A stretch of DNA of 41,503 nucleotides from Billgrantia azerbaijanica. GTDB lineage: Bacteria > Pseudomonadota > Gammaproteobacteria > Pseudomonadales > Halomonadaceae. Below, piece after piece: positions 34,492 to 41,503 of this stretch. Within the stretch, counting starts at the first letter, position 1. Every line of letters begins with the position of its first letter. The notes below the pieces were generated by a model that was given only the letters and a program-made list of their open reading frames with translations, made no database searches and had not been told where the DNA came from. The stretch spans positions 29,951 through 71,453 of the forward strand of contig SBLD01000017.1 in the NCBI GenBank assembly GCA_004551485.1, in the 5' to 3' direction. The translations under genes were made by a program, and so were the position numbers.

Positions 34492-35700
34492 TCAGCCTTC
34501 CTTGCGAAGGTCCTCGGTCGCCGCCACCGCACGCTCGACGGCCCCGAAGGCGATGCGCTCCTGTTCCAGCCGCACCCGTTCGCCCAATCGATCGTGATGC
34601 AGTGCCTCGAACAGCGCTTGCTCTGCGGCGGTGAGCCGGGTGGGCCGGCCGGTGTAGCGCTTGTCCTCCGGTTCCTGACCCCACAGGGGCTGGTGCTCCA
34701 TCAGGGTGACGCGGTCCATCAGCAGGGAGCGGGCGTGGGGCAAACTGGCGCGCAGGCGATTGAGGATACCGAAGCCGTGGGTGTCGATGTCGCCCCAGTA
34801 CCAGAGGGCGGTATCGTGCAGCCAGGGGATCTCCGCCAGCCGCTCCAGGCCGTAGCCCAGCCCGAAGATCACCAGGCTGGCGGGGGCATCGGGGAAGGCC
34901 AGGCCGTTGACGCGGTTCTCGGTGATGAACACTCGCCGCACGGGCAGGCGCAGCCCGGCAAACGCCTGCGGGGGAATGGCGATGTCGCGCATGCCCTGAA
35001 TGGCTAGCGCCGGATCGAGCAGCCGGAAGCGGATCTGCGGCGGTGCCGTGCGCAGCCCGTAACGTCGTGCAAAGCCCTTGACGCCGGTGGCACTGTGGTC
35101 CACGGCAGAGGCCGGTAGCACGGCATCCAGCAGTTCGCTGAGCAGGCCCCGCCGGGCCTCGATGAACTTGGTGTCCACGCCGGGGATGTCCAGTTGGCGC
35201 AGGTAGAGGCCGGGCCGCGGGTTGGCCAGGAACCACGCCAGCACGGCCAGCAGGCGTGGCCAGTCGTCCGCGTGGCGGAGCAGGGCGAGCGGTTGGCGTT
35301 GCACCCAGTCCCGCAGCGGCGGGTGTCGCTGCAGCAGGGTGTCGGCCAGGGCCTGGAAGCGCTGGGCATCCTGCTGGCGCCGAATCAGCCGCAGGGCCTG
35401 AGCCTCATCGGCGATGATGGCCGCCACCGGAATGGCATTGCCGCCGTGGACCCGGTTGTTGACCCGTTGCCAGCGTAGCTCGTAGCCGTGGCCGCACCTC
35501 TCCCGGCTCTGCTCTTGCAGCCTGTTCACCCAATCCATCACCGCGCCGAAGCGCTCGGTGATGTCCCGGGCCTTGGGGTGGCGCAGGCGAATCTCCAGGG
35601 GGAAGAACGCCTCGCCCGAGATCCGGGCGGCGAGGAGGCGGCCGCTGTCCCAGGCCTTTTCCACCTGCTCGCGGACGGTGGTGGGGGTGCTCCAGCTCAT
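34492..35700 (-). CDS. jetD: Wadjet type I nuclease subunit JetD
   Basis: The TOPRIM-like nuclease that cuts plasmids caught by the JetABC condensin. The protein (402 residues) has an N-terminal DUF3322 part and a C-terminal DUF2220 TOPRIM-like part. The likely metal-binding residues are visible: Glu261 in FITENRVNGLAF and Asp304/Asp306 in WYWGDIDTHGF. Its ATG overlaps the jetC stop by 4 bases (ATGA). The last gene of the operon, as usual for type I systems. The motifs look intact, so the nuclease is probably active. Confidence 0.9.
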   Translation of the reverse strand: MSWSTPTTVREQVEKAWDSGRLLAARISGEAFFPLEIRLRHPKARDITERFGAVMDWVNRLQEQSRERCGHGYELRWQRVNNRVHGGNAIPVAAIIADEAQALRLIRRQQDAQRFQALADTLLQRHPPLRDWVQRQPLALLRHADDWPRLLAVLAWFLANPRPGLYLRQLDIPGVDTKFIEARRGLLSELLDAVLPASAVDHSATGVKGFARRYGLRTAPPQIRFRLLDPALAIQGMRDIAIPPQAFAGLRLPVRRVFITENRVNGLAFPDAPASLVIFGLGYGLERLAEIPWLHDTALWYWGDIDTHGFGILNRLRASLPHARSLLMDRVTLMEHQPLWGQEPEDKRYTGRPTRLTAAEQALFEALHHDRLGERVRLEQERIAFGAVERAVAATEDLRKEG

Positions 35701-38700
35701 GACACGCTGATCATGCTGCGGGCGGCGCGCTCGGTGCGGTACTCCTCGATGCTGAGGTTGCGCAGCAGGGAGTGCTGGCCGCCGTCGTTGTGCACATAGC
35801 CCACGCTGGCGACGAAGGGCTCGATGATGTGGATCTTCTGCAGCGGCGTGACGATCAGCAACTGCAGGTTGAGTCGCTGGAACAGCTCCAGTCCGTAGCG
35901 GGCGGATTCGTCGGAGCCGCGGCCGAAGGCTTCGTCGATGACCACGAAGCGGAAGGAGCGGGAGCGCTGTTCGCCCGCCTCCAGGCCGAACTGGTAGGCC
36001 AGGCTGGCGGCCAGCACCGTGTAGGCGAGCTTCTCCTTCTGGCCGCCGGACTTGCCGCCGGCATCGGTGTAGTGTTCGTGTTCGGCGTCGTCCTCCCGCC
36101 AGCGCTCCGAGGCGGAGAAGACGAACCAGTTGCGCACGTCGGTGACCTTGCGCGTCCAGCGCTTGTCGAGTTCGGTCTGGCCTTCCCGCCCCCGCAGGCG
36201 CTCGATGATGGCCTTCACCTGCAGGAACTTGGCTTCGGAATACTCCTCGCTTTCCGAGCCGGTCAGTGCGCCTTCGGTGCAGGCGCGTAGCGACTCGCGG
36301 AAGTCGCGAACCTCCGGGTCCGGGGTCGGTTTGGCCTGCAGGCGGATGTAGCGGTTGGGGTTGTAGTCGATGGCGTGCAGCGAGCGGTTGATGGTGTCGA
36401 TGCGCTCGCGGATCAGCTCGCGCTCCTGGTTGAGCTTGGCCTGGAAGCCGGCTACCTCGCGGATGGTGTTCTCCTTGAGCAGCTTGCGAAAGTCGGCTTC
36501 GAAGCGGGGCAGATCGTCACCGACCAGTTGCTGGAGTATGCCGCGGTAGTCGTCGCCGGCCTCGATGCTGACGTCCACCTCGCGGGTCTCCAGCGGCCAC
36601 CGGATCTGATAACTGCGCATGGCGTCGATGATGCGCTCGCCCAGGCGCTTGAGGCGCTTCTCCTCGGCATCGATGCGCCCCTGCAGCCAGGTGCGCATCT
36701 CGCGCTCGGCGTTGTCGCAGGATTCCACGGTCAGCCGTCGGTCGGGCAGGGCCTCGGGGCGCAGTGCATCCAGGCGCGGGAAAACGGACTCGCGCACCCT
36801 GGCATCGGTGCGTTCCACCAGGGCTTCGGCTTCTGCCTGGGTATCGCGGGCCTGATCGCGCTTGACCCGCGTGGCGGTGCGCTCGTCGCGCAGCTCGGTC
36901 AGGCGCGTGTCCTGCTCTTTCAGCGCCGTATCCAGGTCGGCCAGTTGTTCCTGTAGCAGGCGAAGCGTATCCGAGGCGGCCTCGAGGGCTCGGCGTTCTT
37001 CCTCCAGATGCTGGATCTGCCGCGTCGGGGTGTGCCAGTCCAGTTCCTGAAAGTGGCGGTAGACGTCGAGCCGATTGAGCAGGGTGCCGTGGGTTTCCAG
37101 CCGTTTCTGCTCGTCCTGAGCCCGGCTCAGGTCGTTCGCAAGGCGTTGCAGCAGCTGCTGCAGATCGTGCTGCTGCCGCTCCAGCGCGGCGATCTTGGCC
37201 GCGTTGCTCCAGCCCAGTACGTAGCGGGTGCGGTCGTCGATGGCGTGGCGGTCGTCCTTTTCGTGGCGTTCGCCCCTGGCCTTGACCTGACCGCTGCGCG
37301 TGATGGCGCGCTGCTCGCGGCGAAACTGTGCGAGGTCGCGGCAGCAGGCATAGTCGAAGCGCCGGGCGAGTTCCTGCTCTAGCCAGGCGTAGAAGTCGGA
37401 GTCCGGCTTCACGGCCAGCTTGCGCACCAGGGAGTCGGGGGGCAGCTCCGGTAGGGTGGTGCTTTTTGGCTCACGCACCCGGTAGTAGACCAGGCGCCCG
37501 CGCAGGTGGGTGCGGTCCACCCACTCGGCGACTTGCCGATAGTGCGTGTCCGGTACCAGCAGCGACAGGCCGAAGTTGTGCAGCAGGCGCTCGATGGCAC
37601 CCTCCCAGTCGCGTTCCTCGTCACGCACCTGGATCAGCTCGCCGGCGAAGGGTAGCGACCCGGGCGGGAGCCCGGTGCTCGTGCACAGCCGCTCGCGCAG
37701 TGCCAGCATGGCGGCGGGGATGTTGGAGCGCCGCCGGCGCAGGGAGTCCAGCTCGCGTTCGATGCCGTCGACGCGCTCGCGGCCGTCGCGGAAGGCCATG
37801 GCCGACTCGGTGACGGCGTTCTGGGCCTCGGCCTTGCGGTCCTCCAGGGCCTCCAGCGCTTGCTCCAGGCGGCGCCGGTTGTCCAGAAACACGGCTTCGT
37901 CGCCCAGGGGTTCCAGTTCCAGGCGCTGGGCCAGTGCCTGATATTCCTTGGCCCGTCGACGGCGCTCGTCGGCCTGCTCGCCCAGCTCGTCGATTTGCCG
38001 TTTCAGTCGCTCAAGGCGGTCGCCACCGTTGTCGGCAATGGCCTGCTTCAGTTCATCGCGTCTGGCCTGATTCCGTGCATGGTCGCTCTCCAGCGCCTCG
38101 ATCCGGCTGGTCAGCCGTTCCAGTTCCCGTTCCAGCTTTTTCCGCCGCTGCTCCAGCAGTTGTGCCTTGATTCCGGCGAACCAGGGCTGCAGTGCCTCGC
38201 GGCAGGCGGTCAGTTCCCGGGCCTGGCCGGTGGCCTCGGCGTGGCGGTCCAGGTTGTCTGCCAGCGGTTGCAGGGCGTCGATCTGCGCCTTTGCCTTGAG
38301 CACCGCCTGGTGGGCGCGATCGAGGTCCTCGAAGTGACGGATCAGGGCGCCGATGCGCTCTTCCACCGCGAAGGCTTCCAGCATGTGGCCGCGCACGAAT
38401 TCGGTGAGATTGCCGACCGATTTCATCGACACCGTTTGGTTGAACAGCTCCAGCGCCTGTTCGCTGTCGAGACCGAAGCGCCGGCGAAAAGCGGCCCCAT
38501 AGGGGGGGAAGTGGTCGAACAGTTCCGCCTGGGGCATGCGGCGCAGACGTTTGCGCAGGGCGTTGAGGTCGCTGCCGAAATTGGCGAAATCCTCGGTGAT
38601 GGTCAGTGGCCGGTCGGCGACCACGTAGCTGCGCGCGGGCTGTCCCTGGCCGTCGCGCAGCCAGAATACCTGGGCCAGGGTGACGTGCTGGTCGTAGCCG

Positions 38701-39098
38701 GCGTGATGGAACTGGGCGAGGATCACCGAGTAGCTGTTGAAGTCGCGCAGGGCGACCGGCTTGGCGGCCAGGGCGCCGTCGCCGCGCTCGGTCTTGTAGT
38801 AGCCGAGCACGTAGGAGCGCAGGCTGCGCTCGCGCTGTTCGGCGCCGGCGGCCTTGTTGTAGGTGATGCGCTGGGCTGGCACCAGCAGCGTGGTGATGGC
38901 GTCCACCAGCGTCGACTTGCCGGAGCCGATGTCGCCGGTGAGCAGGCTGGTCTCGCCGTCCGGTGTCAGGTGCCAGACCCGCTGGTGAAAGGTGCCCCAG
39001 TTGTAGACTTCCAGGCGCTGGAGCCGAAACCCGGTGTGCGAGTCGCCGGTGGCGAAGTCGAGGAGGGCGTTCCGCGGGTCATTCGTCATCGCTGTCAT
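35697..39098 (-). CDS. jetC: Wadjet type I SMC-like ATPase JetC
   Basis: The DNA-loop-extruding motor, 1133 residues. Walker A is GDIGSGKST (55-63) near the N-terminus; long coiled-coil arms rich in Arg, Glu, Gln and Leu follow (two arms around a hinge near the middle); the signature SGGQKEKL starts at about 1017 and Walker B VVIDEAF has Asp1055/Glu1056. This is the SbcC/MukB-type architecture known from type I Wadjet. The start at 39098 overlaps jetB by 20 bases; an ATG at 39089 is the alternative. Confidence 0.93.
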   Translation of the reverse strand: MTAMTNDPRNALLDFATGDSHTGFRLQRLEVYNWGTFHQRVWHLTPDGETSLLTGDIGSGKSTLVDAITTLLVPAQRITYNKAAGAEQRERSLRSYVLGYYKTERGDGALAAKPVALRDFNSYSVILAQFHHAGYDQHVTLAQVFWLRDGQGQPARSYVVADRPLTITEDFANFGSDLNALRKRLRRMPQAELFDHFPPYGAAFRRRFGLDSEQALELFNQTVSMKSVGNLTEFVRGHMLEAFAVEERIGALIRHFEDLDRAHQAVLKAKAQIDALQPLADNLDRHAEATGQARELTACREALQPWFAGIKAQLLEQRRKKLERELERLTSRIEALESDHARNQARRDELKQAIADNGGDRLERLKRQIDELGEQADERRRRAKEYQALAQRLELEPLGDEAVFLDNRRRLEQALEALEDRKAEAQNAVTESAMAFRDGRERVDGIERELDSLRRRRSNIPAAMLALRERLCTSTGLPPGSLPFAGELIQVRDEERDWEGAIERLLHNFGLSLLVPDTHYRQVAEWVDRTHLRGRLVYYRVREPKSTTLPELPPDSLVRKLAVKPDSDFYAWLEQELARRFDYACCRDLAQFRREQRAITRSGQVKARGERHEKDDRHAIDDRTRYVLGWSNAAKIAALERQQHDLQQLLQRLANDLSRAQDEQKRLETHGTLLNRLDVYRHFQELDWHTPTRQIQHLEEERRALEAASDTLRLLQEQLADLDTALKEQDTRLTELRDERTATRVKRDQARDTQAEAEALVERTDARVRESVFPRLDALRPEALPDRRLTVESCDNAEREMRTWLQGRIDAEEKRLKRLGERIIDAMRSYQIRWPLETREVDVSIEAGDDYRGILQQLVGDDLPRFEADFRKLLKENTIREVAGFQAKLNQERELIRERIDTINRSLHAIDYNPNRYIRLQAKPTPDPEVRDFRESLRACTEGALTGSESEEYSEAKFLQVKAIIERLRGREGQTELDKRWTRKVTDVRNWFVFSASERWREDDAEHEHYTDAGGKSGGQKEKLAYTVLAASLAYQFGLEAGEQRSRSFRFVVIDEAFGRGSDESARYGLELFQRLNLQLLIVTPLQKIHIIEPFVASVGYVHNDGGQHSLLRNLSIEEYRTERAARSMISVS

Positions 39099-39711
39099 CC
39101 AGTTGCTGGCGGTACTCGGCCAGGCGTTGATCGAACTCGGAGAGCCACTGGGCGTCGACGAAGGCGGCGAGAATGCGGCGCACCTCGAAGCGATCTTCCT
39201 GGCCGCGCAGCCGGCGCAGGAAGCCCAGCTCCACGACGCGCTTGATATGACCGTCCATGCGGTTCATCAGGCGCACCTCGTCAGCCGTTTCCGGCAGGAA
39301 CAGGCGCAGCATGTCCGCGATCTGCTCGCGGCCGAGGATCAGTCGCGGATCGCCGCCGGTGGCGTCGTGTTCGGCCAGCTTCTTGCGCAACAGGGCCAGC
39401 AATAGGCTGACCGGGTAGCTGAGTTGCCGGCGTGGGACCAGCCGCGGCAGTTCCTCCTCTCCCTCCTCGGTCGGGCGCTGGCGCAGGTAGGCGTAGCCCT
39501 CGGCCTCGTCGAGGATCAATTCCAGGCCGAACAGGGCGACATGGTCGCGCACCTGCGCCTGCAGCCGCAACAGATCCTGCCAGGGGCCGGTCTGCTCGTC
39601 CCGGTACAGCACGCCCTTGAACAGCAGGATCAATACCGGTGCCAGGGCCGGCGCGTGGTCGTTGGCTTGGTGGCTGGCAGAGTCGTTGGGGGGTGCGGCG
39701 GTGTCGTTCAT
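39079..39711 (-). CDS. jetB: Wadjet type I kite subunit JetB
   Basis: DUF4194 family, the MukE-like winged-helix partner of JetA that binds the motor. 210 residues: an acidic, polar N-terminus (about 1-22), then LILLFKGVLYRDEQ, a Y-L-R-Q-R region near 70 and LSYPVSLLLALLRKKLAEHD, then a winged-helix part with VELGFLRRLRGQEDRFEVR. The ATG at 39711 is 4 bp after the jetA stop; the frame stays open upstream but only within jetA, so it was not used. Confidence 0.88.
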   Translation of the reverse strand: MNDTAAPPNDSASHQANDHAPALAPVLILLFKGVLYRDEQTGPWQDLLRLQAQVRDHVALFGLELILDEAEGYAYLRQRPTEEGEEELPRLVPRRQLSYPVSLLLALLRKKLAEHDATGGDPRLILGREQIADMLRLFLPETADEVRLMNRMDGHIKRVVELGFLRRLRGQEDRFEVRRILAAFVDAQWLSEFDQRLAEYRQQLDDSDDE

Positions 39712-39715
39712 CGGA

Positions 39716-41158
39716 TCAAGCCCCTTTGACGAAAATGATGGCGGGCAGCGCCGCGCGGCGTTGCCGCCCCCGCTCATCGGTCCAGTGCACGGTCTGCTCG
39801 CGGGTCTCATCGACGAGGCCGAGTCCGTCGCCGGTGGCCAGGCTGAGCCAGGCCACCAGCTCTGCCAGCCCCTGCTGCAGCGGATGCCGCTGCAGCAGGT
39901 CCTCCAGGCTGATCTGGCGCCGGGTCTGCAGGAGCTGGCGCAACTGCGCCCGTAGCCGCTCCTTGTCCACGTAGACCTGCTCGAACAGCGGATCCGCCGC
40001 CACGTCCGCGCTGCCTTCCTCGAGCGGGCTCTGCTCGATGTGCGGCTTGATGGGCGGGCTGAACAGCGGCCGGTCCATGGGCAACTGGACGTCGGGGGTC
40101 GGTGCGTCCACGCTCATGAAGGACTCCCCGGGCGCGGTGTCGCGCACCGCCAGGGCGTGCTGCTCCAGTTCGCGCAGCAGGTCCATGATGCGTCGGTTCT
40201 CCAGCCAGGCCTGGTCGTCCAGATAACGCCGCAGCTGTTCGGAGAGCCGGGCGACGGTGCGTTGGGTGGCTTCCCCGGCGGTCAGCCAGTCGTAGTGTAT
40301 GCGGCGCAGCCGTGGATCGGGATCCAGGGCTGCCACCGGTTCCAGCGCCAGGATCGATTCCAGCAGTTCGGTGAGCTCCTGCTGGCGGTCGGCGGACATC
40401 AGGAAGTCCCAGAAGGCGCGAAAGCTGCGTCCCTGGTCGGAGTCGGAGATGGCGTCGCGCTGGCCCAGTACCTCCTCCAGCACCGCGGCCTTGCCGCCCT
40501 CCCAGGTGGCGATGCGCTCGCGCACCTGGCGGTCCAGGTCGCGGAAGTTCTGTTCCACCTGGCGGAAGTCGGCCAGTAGCGCGCGGGCCGTCTCGGTGGC
40601 TTGCAGGAAGCGTTCACGCAGCTGCGTCGGGTCCATGAAGGCCAGGCGGCCGTCGCGGATCTCGTCGAATTCCGCATCAATGGCGGCGCGGCGGCGCTGC
40701 AGCTCGGCAATGCGCGCCTCGGGATCGGTCTCGCTGCCTTGGGCAATGCCTCGCAGCAGGTCGAAGACCAGCTTCAACCGGGACTCTGCACCCACGAAGG
40801 CACGTCCCTCGAGCCCTGCCAGCCACTGGATCGCTTGCTCGACGGCGGGCACCAGGTCGTAATGGGGCTCGTCCGAGTCGGCGGGAAAATAGCGCCGCAG
40901 CCAGCCGCGCTCGTCGCTGGCCCAGGTATTCAGGTATTCCCGCGCGGGTTTTGGAAAACGTTCCTCGCCCAGGCCCTGGCGCAGGTGAAACAGGTAGTCG
41001 TCCAGTTTCGCCGCCAGTTCCTGTTCCGGCAGGCTGCGCACGTTGGGCTCGATGAAGCTGCGATGCACGAAGGCAATGATCAGCGGTGCATGGTCGGCCA
41101 GCAGCAGCCGCCAGGCCGGGTGGTGCTTGCGCAGGCTGACGAGGTGATCGTAGTCCAT
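39716..41158 (-). CDS. jetA: Wadjet type I kleisin subunit JetA
   Basis: DUF3375 family, the MukF-like kleisin that bridges the two JetC heads. 480 residues, starting MDYDHLVSLRKHHPAWRLLL and rich in helices with a coiled middle (RIAELQRRRAAIDAEFDEIRD near 166-186). The last part carries a winged-helix-like region that would contact JetB. First gene of jetABCD, and the type I order is kept. No clear ribosome site is visible before the ATG at 41158. No toxin, regulator or other defence gene adjoins it inside the window. Confidence 0.9.
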   Translation of the reverse strand: MDYDHLVSLRKHHPAWRLLLADHAPLIIAFVHRSFIEPNVRSLPEQELAAKLDDYLFHLRQGLGEERFPKPAREYLNTWASDERGWLRRYFPADSDEPHYDLVPAVEQAIQWLAGLEGRAFVGAESRLKLVFDLLRGIAQGSETDPEARIAELQRRRAAIDAEFDEIRDGRLAFMDPTQLRERFLQATETARALLADFRQVEQNFRDLDRQVRERIATWEGGKAAVLEEVLGQRDAISDSDQGRSFRAFWDFLMSADRQQELTELLESILALEPVAALDPDPRLRRIHYDWLTAGEATQRTVARLSEQLRRYLDDQAWLENRRIMDLLRELEQHALAVRDTAPGESFMSVDAPTPDVQLPMDRPLFSPPIKPHIEQSPLEEGSADVAADPLFEQVYVDKERLRAQLRQLLQTRRQISLEDLLQRHPLQQGLAELVAWLSLATGDGLGLVDETREQTVHWTDERGRQRRAALPAIIFVKGA

Positions 41159-41503
41159 GGAGTCGGCATCGTGCGTCGGTGAGGGGGGCTACGGCGGGCT
41201 TGAGTCCTGGCCATGATCATTAGCCACTCATGGTGGCGATGATGTCAAGCGGTGGCAAGCGGGCAGGGGGAGGGGGCCCCGTGGTGGCGCAACGCTCATG
41301 AGCGAAGCCGCACGCTTGCCAGATAGGGTTGCTCCCGAACACTGTACACCAGAATTGATGATATCTCAGCCTGATCCCGCGTGATGTCGTCGTAATCCGA
41401 CGCGTTTTGCATGTCCTTAGCATCCTGAATTCAAGCAATAAGCGCAGCACCTGCGGTGTCCAGGGCTCCTGAGTATTCTCCCAGGAACACCTGTGCCGGT
41501 GTC
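41159..41503. other. Region upstream of the jet operon
   Basis: 345 bp with no supported gene. The part around 41330-41440 is AT-richer than the rest and probably contains the jetA promoter, for example TTGAAT followed 17 bases later by a poor -10 on the minus strand. An imperfect stem at 41216-41242 (ATCAT..GCCAC with GTGGC..ATGAT) may form in the jetA leader RNA. I found no SOS box. Confidence 0.35.

Noticed and set aside
41293-41304. 12-bp palindrome CGCTCATGAGCG before the jet operon
   Set aside because: About ten perfect 12-bp palindromes are expected by chance in a window this size.
41330-41365. SOS (LexA) box before jetA
   Set aside because: The CTG and CAG triplets near 41340 are 5 bases apart, not the 10 needed for a LexA site.

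Overview
The window comes from a GC-rich gammaproteobacterium. The closest match in gene content is the Halomonas/Chromohalobacter group (Halomonadaceae): a complete-looking glycine betaine/sarcosine oxidation block, several hydroxamate siderophore uptake genes, a GbdR-type regulator and roughly 65-70% GC. That assignment is an inference from gene content and style. No rRNA or tRNA gene is visible to anchor it.

Region 1 (1-6010): a 91-bp tandem repeat and a terminator that closes an upstream gene lying outside the window. Then comes an operon for a soluble NAD-dependent, molybdenum formate dehydrogenase: fdsG-fdsB fusion, fdsA, fdsD, and a translationally coupled glutathione-transferase-like gene. 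A strong hairpin terminator ends it.

Region 2 (6026-16900): betaine catabolism. gbcA and gbcB (Rieske glycine betaine monooxygenase and its reductase) are divergent. They are followed by the AraC-family regulator gbdR, a serine hydroxymethyltransferase gene (glyA) and the heterotetrameric sarcosine oxidase operon soxBDAG. GbcAB releases formaldehyde, and sarcosine oxidase makes glycine plus 5,10-methylene-tetrahydrofolate, which GlyA can combine into serine. Formate dehydrogenase next door would oxidise the one-carbon overflow to CO2 and gain NADH. The dimethylglycine demethylase step (dgcAB) is not in the window.

Region 3 (16967-32752): an iron/siderophore island. It holds a FhuA-like TonB-dependent receptor, a 141-bp miniature inverted-repeat element, a six-gene operon on the minus strand (MFS transporter, binding protein, two permeases, ATPase, Suc_Fer-type [2Fe-2S] protein), an IutA-like receptor, fhuD-fhuB, a MutT-like Nudix gene and fhuC. 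Five candidate Fur boxes of varying quality sit in front of the transcription units. The Nudix gene splits fhuC from fhuDB.

Region 4 (32806-34215): a stand-alone ammonium transporter with a near-consensus sigma-54 promoter and an NtrC-type site upstream.

Region 5 (34492-41158): jetABCD, a Wadjet type I (SMC-like condensin plus nuclease) plasmid-defence operon with its ATPase and TOPRIM-like motifs intact. I did not find a wholly unknown system. The most interesting points are the His-to-Cys change in the predicted Fe-S ligand motif of the Suc_Fer protein, a perfect 9-3-9 palindrome in front of gbcB, the sigma-54/NtrC layout, the element sitting exactly at a stop codon, and the coupling of formate dehydrogenase to betaine catabolism.
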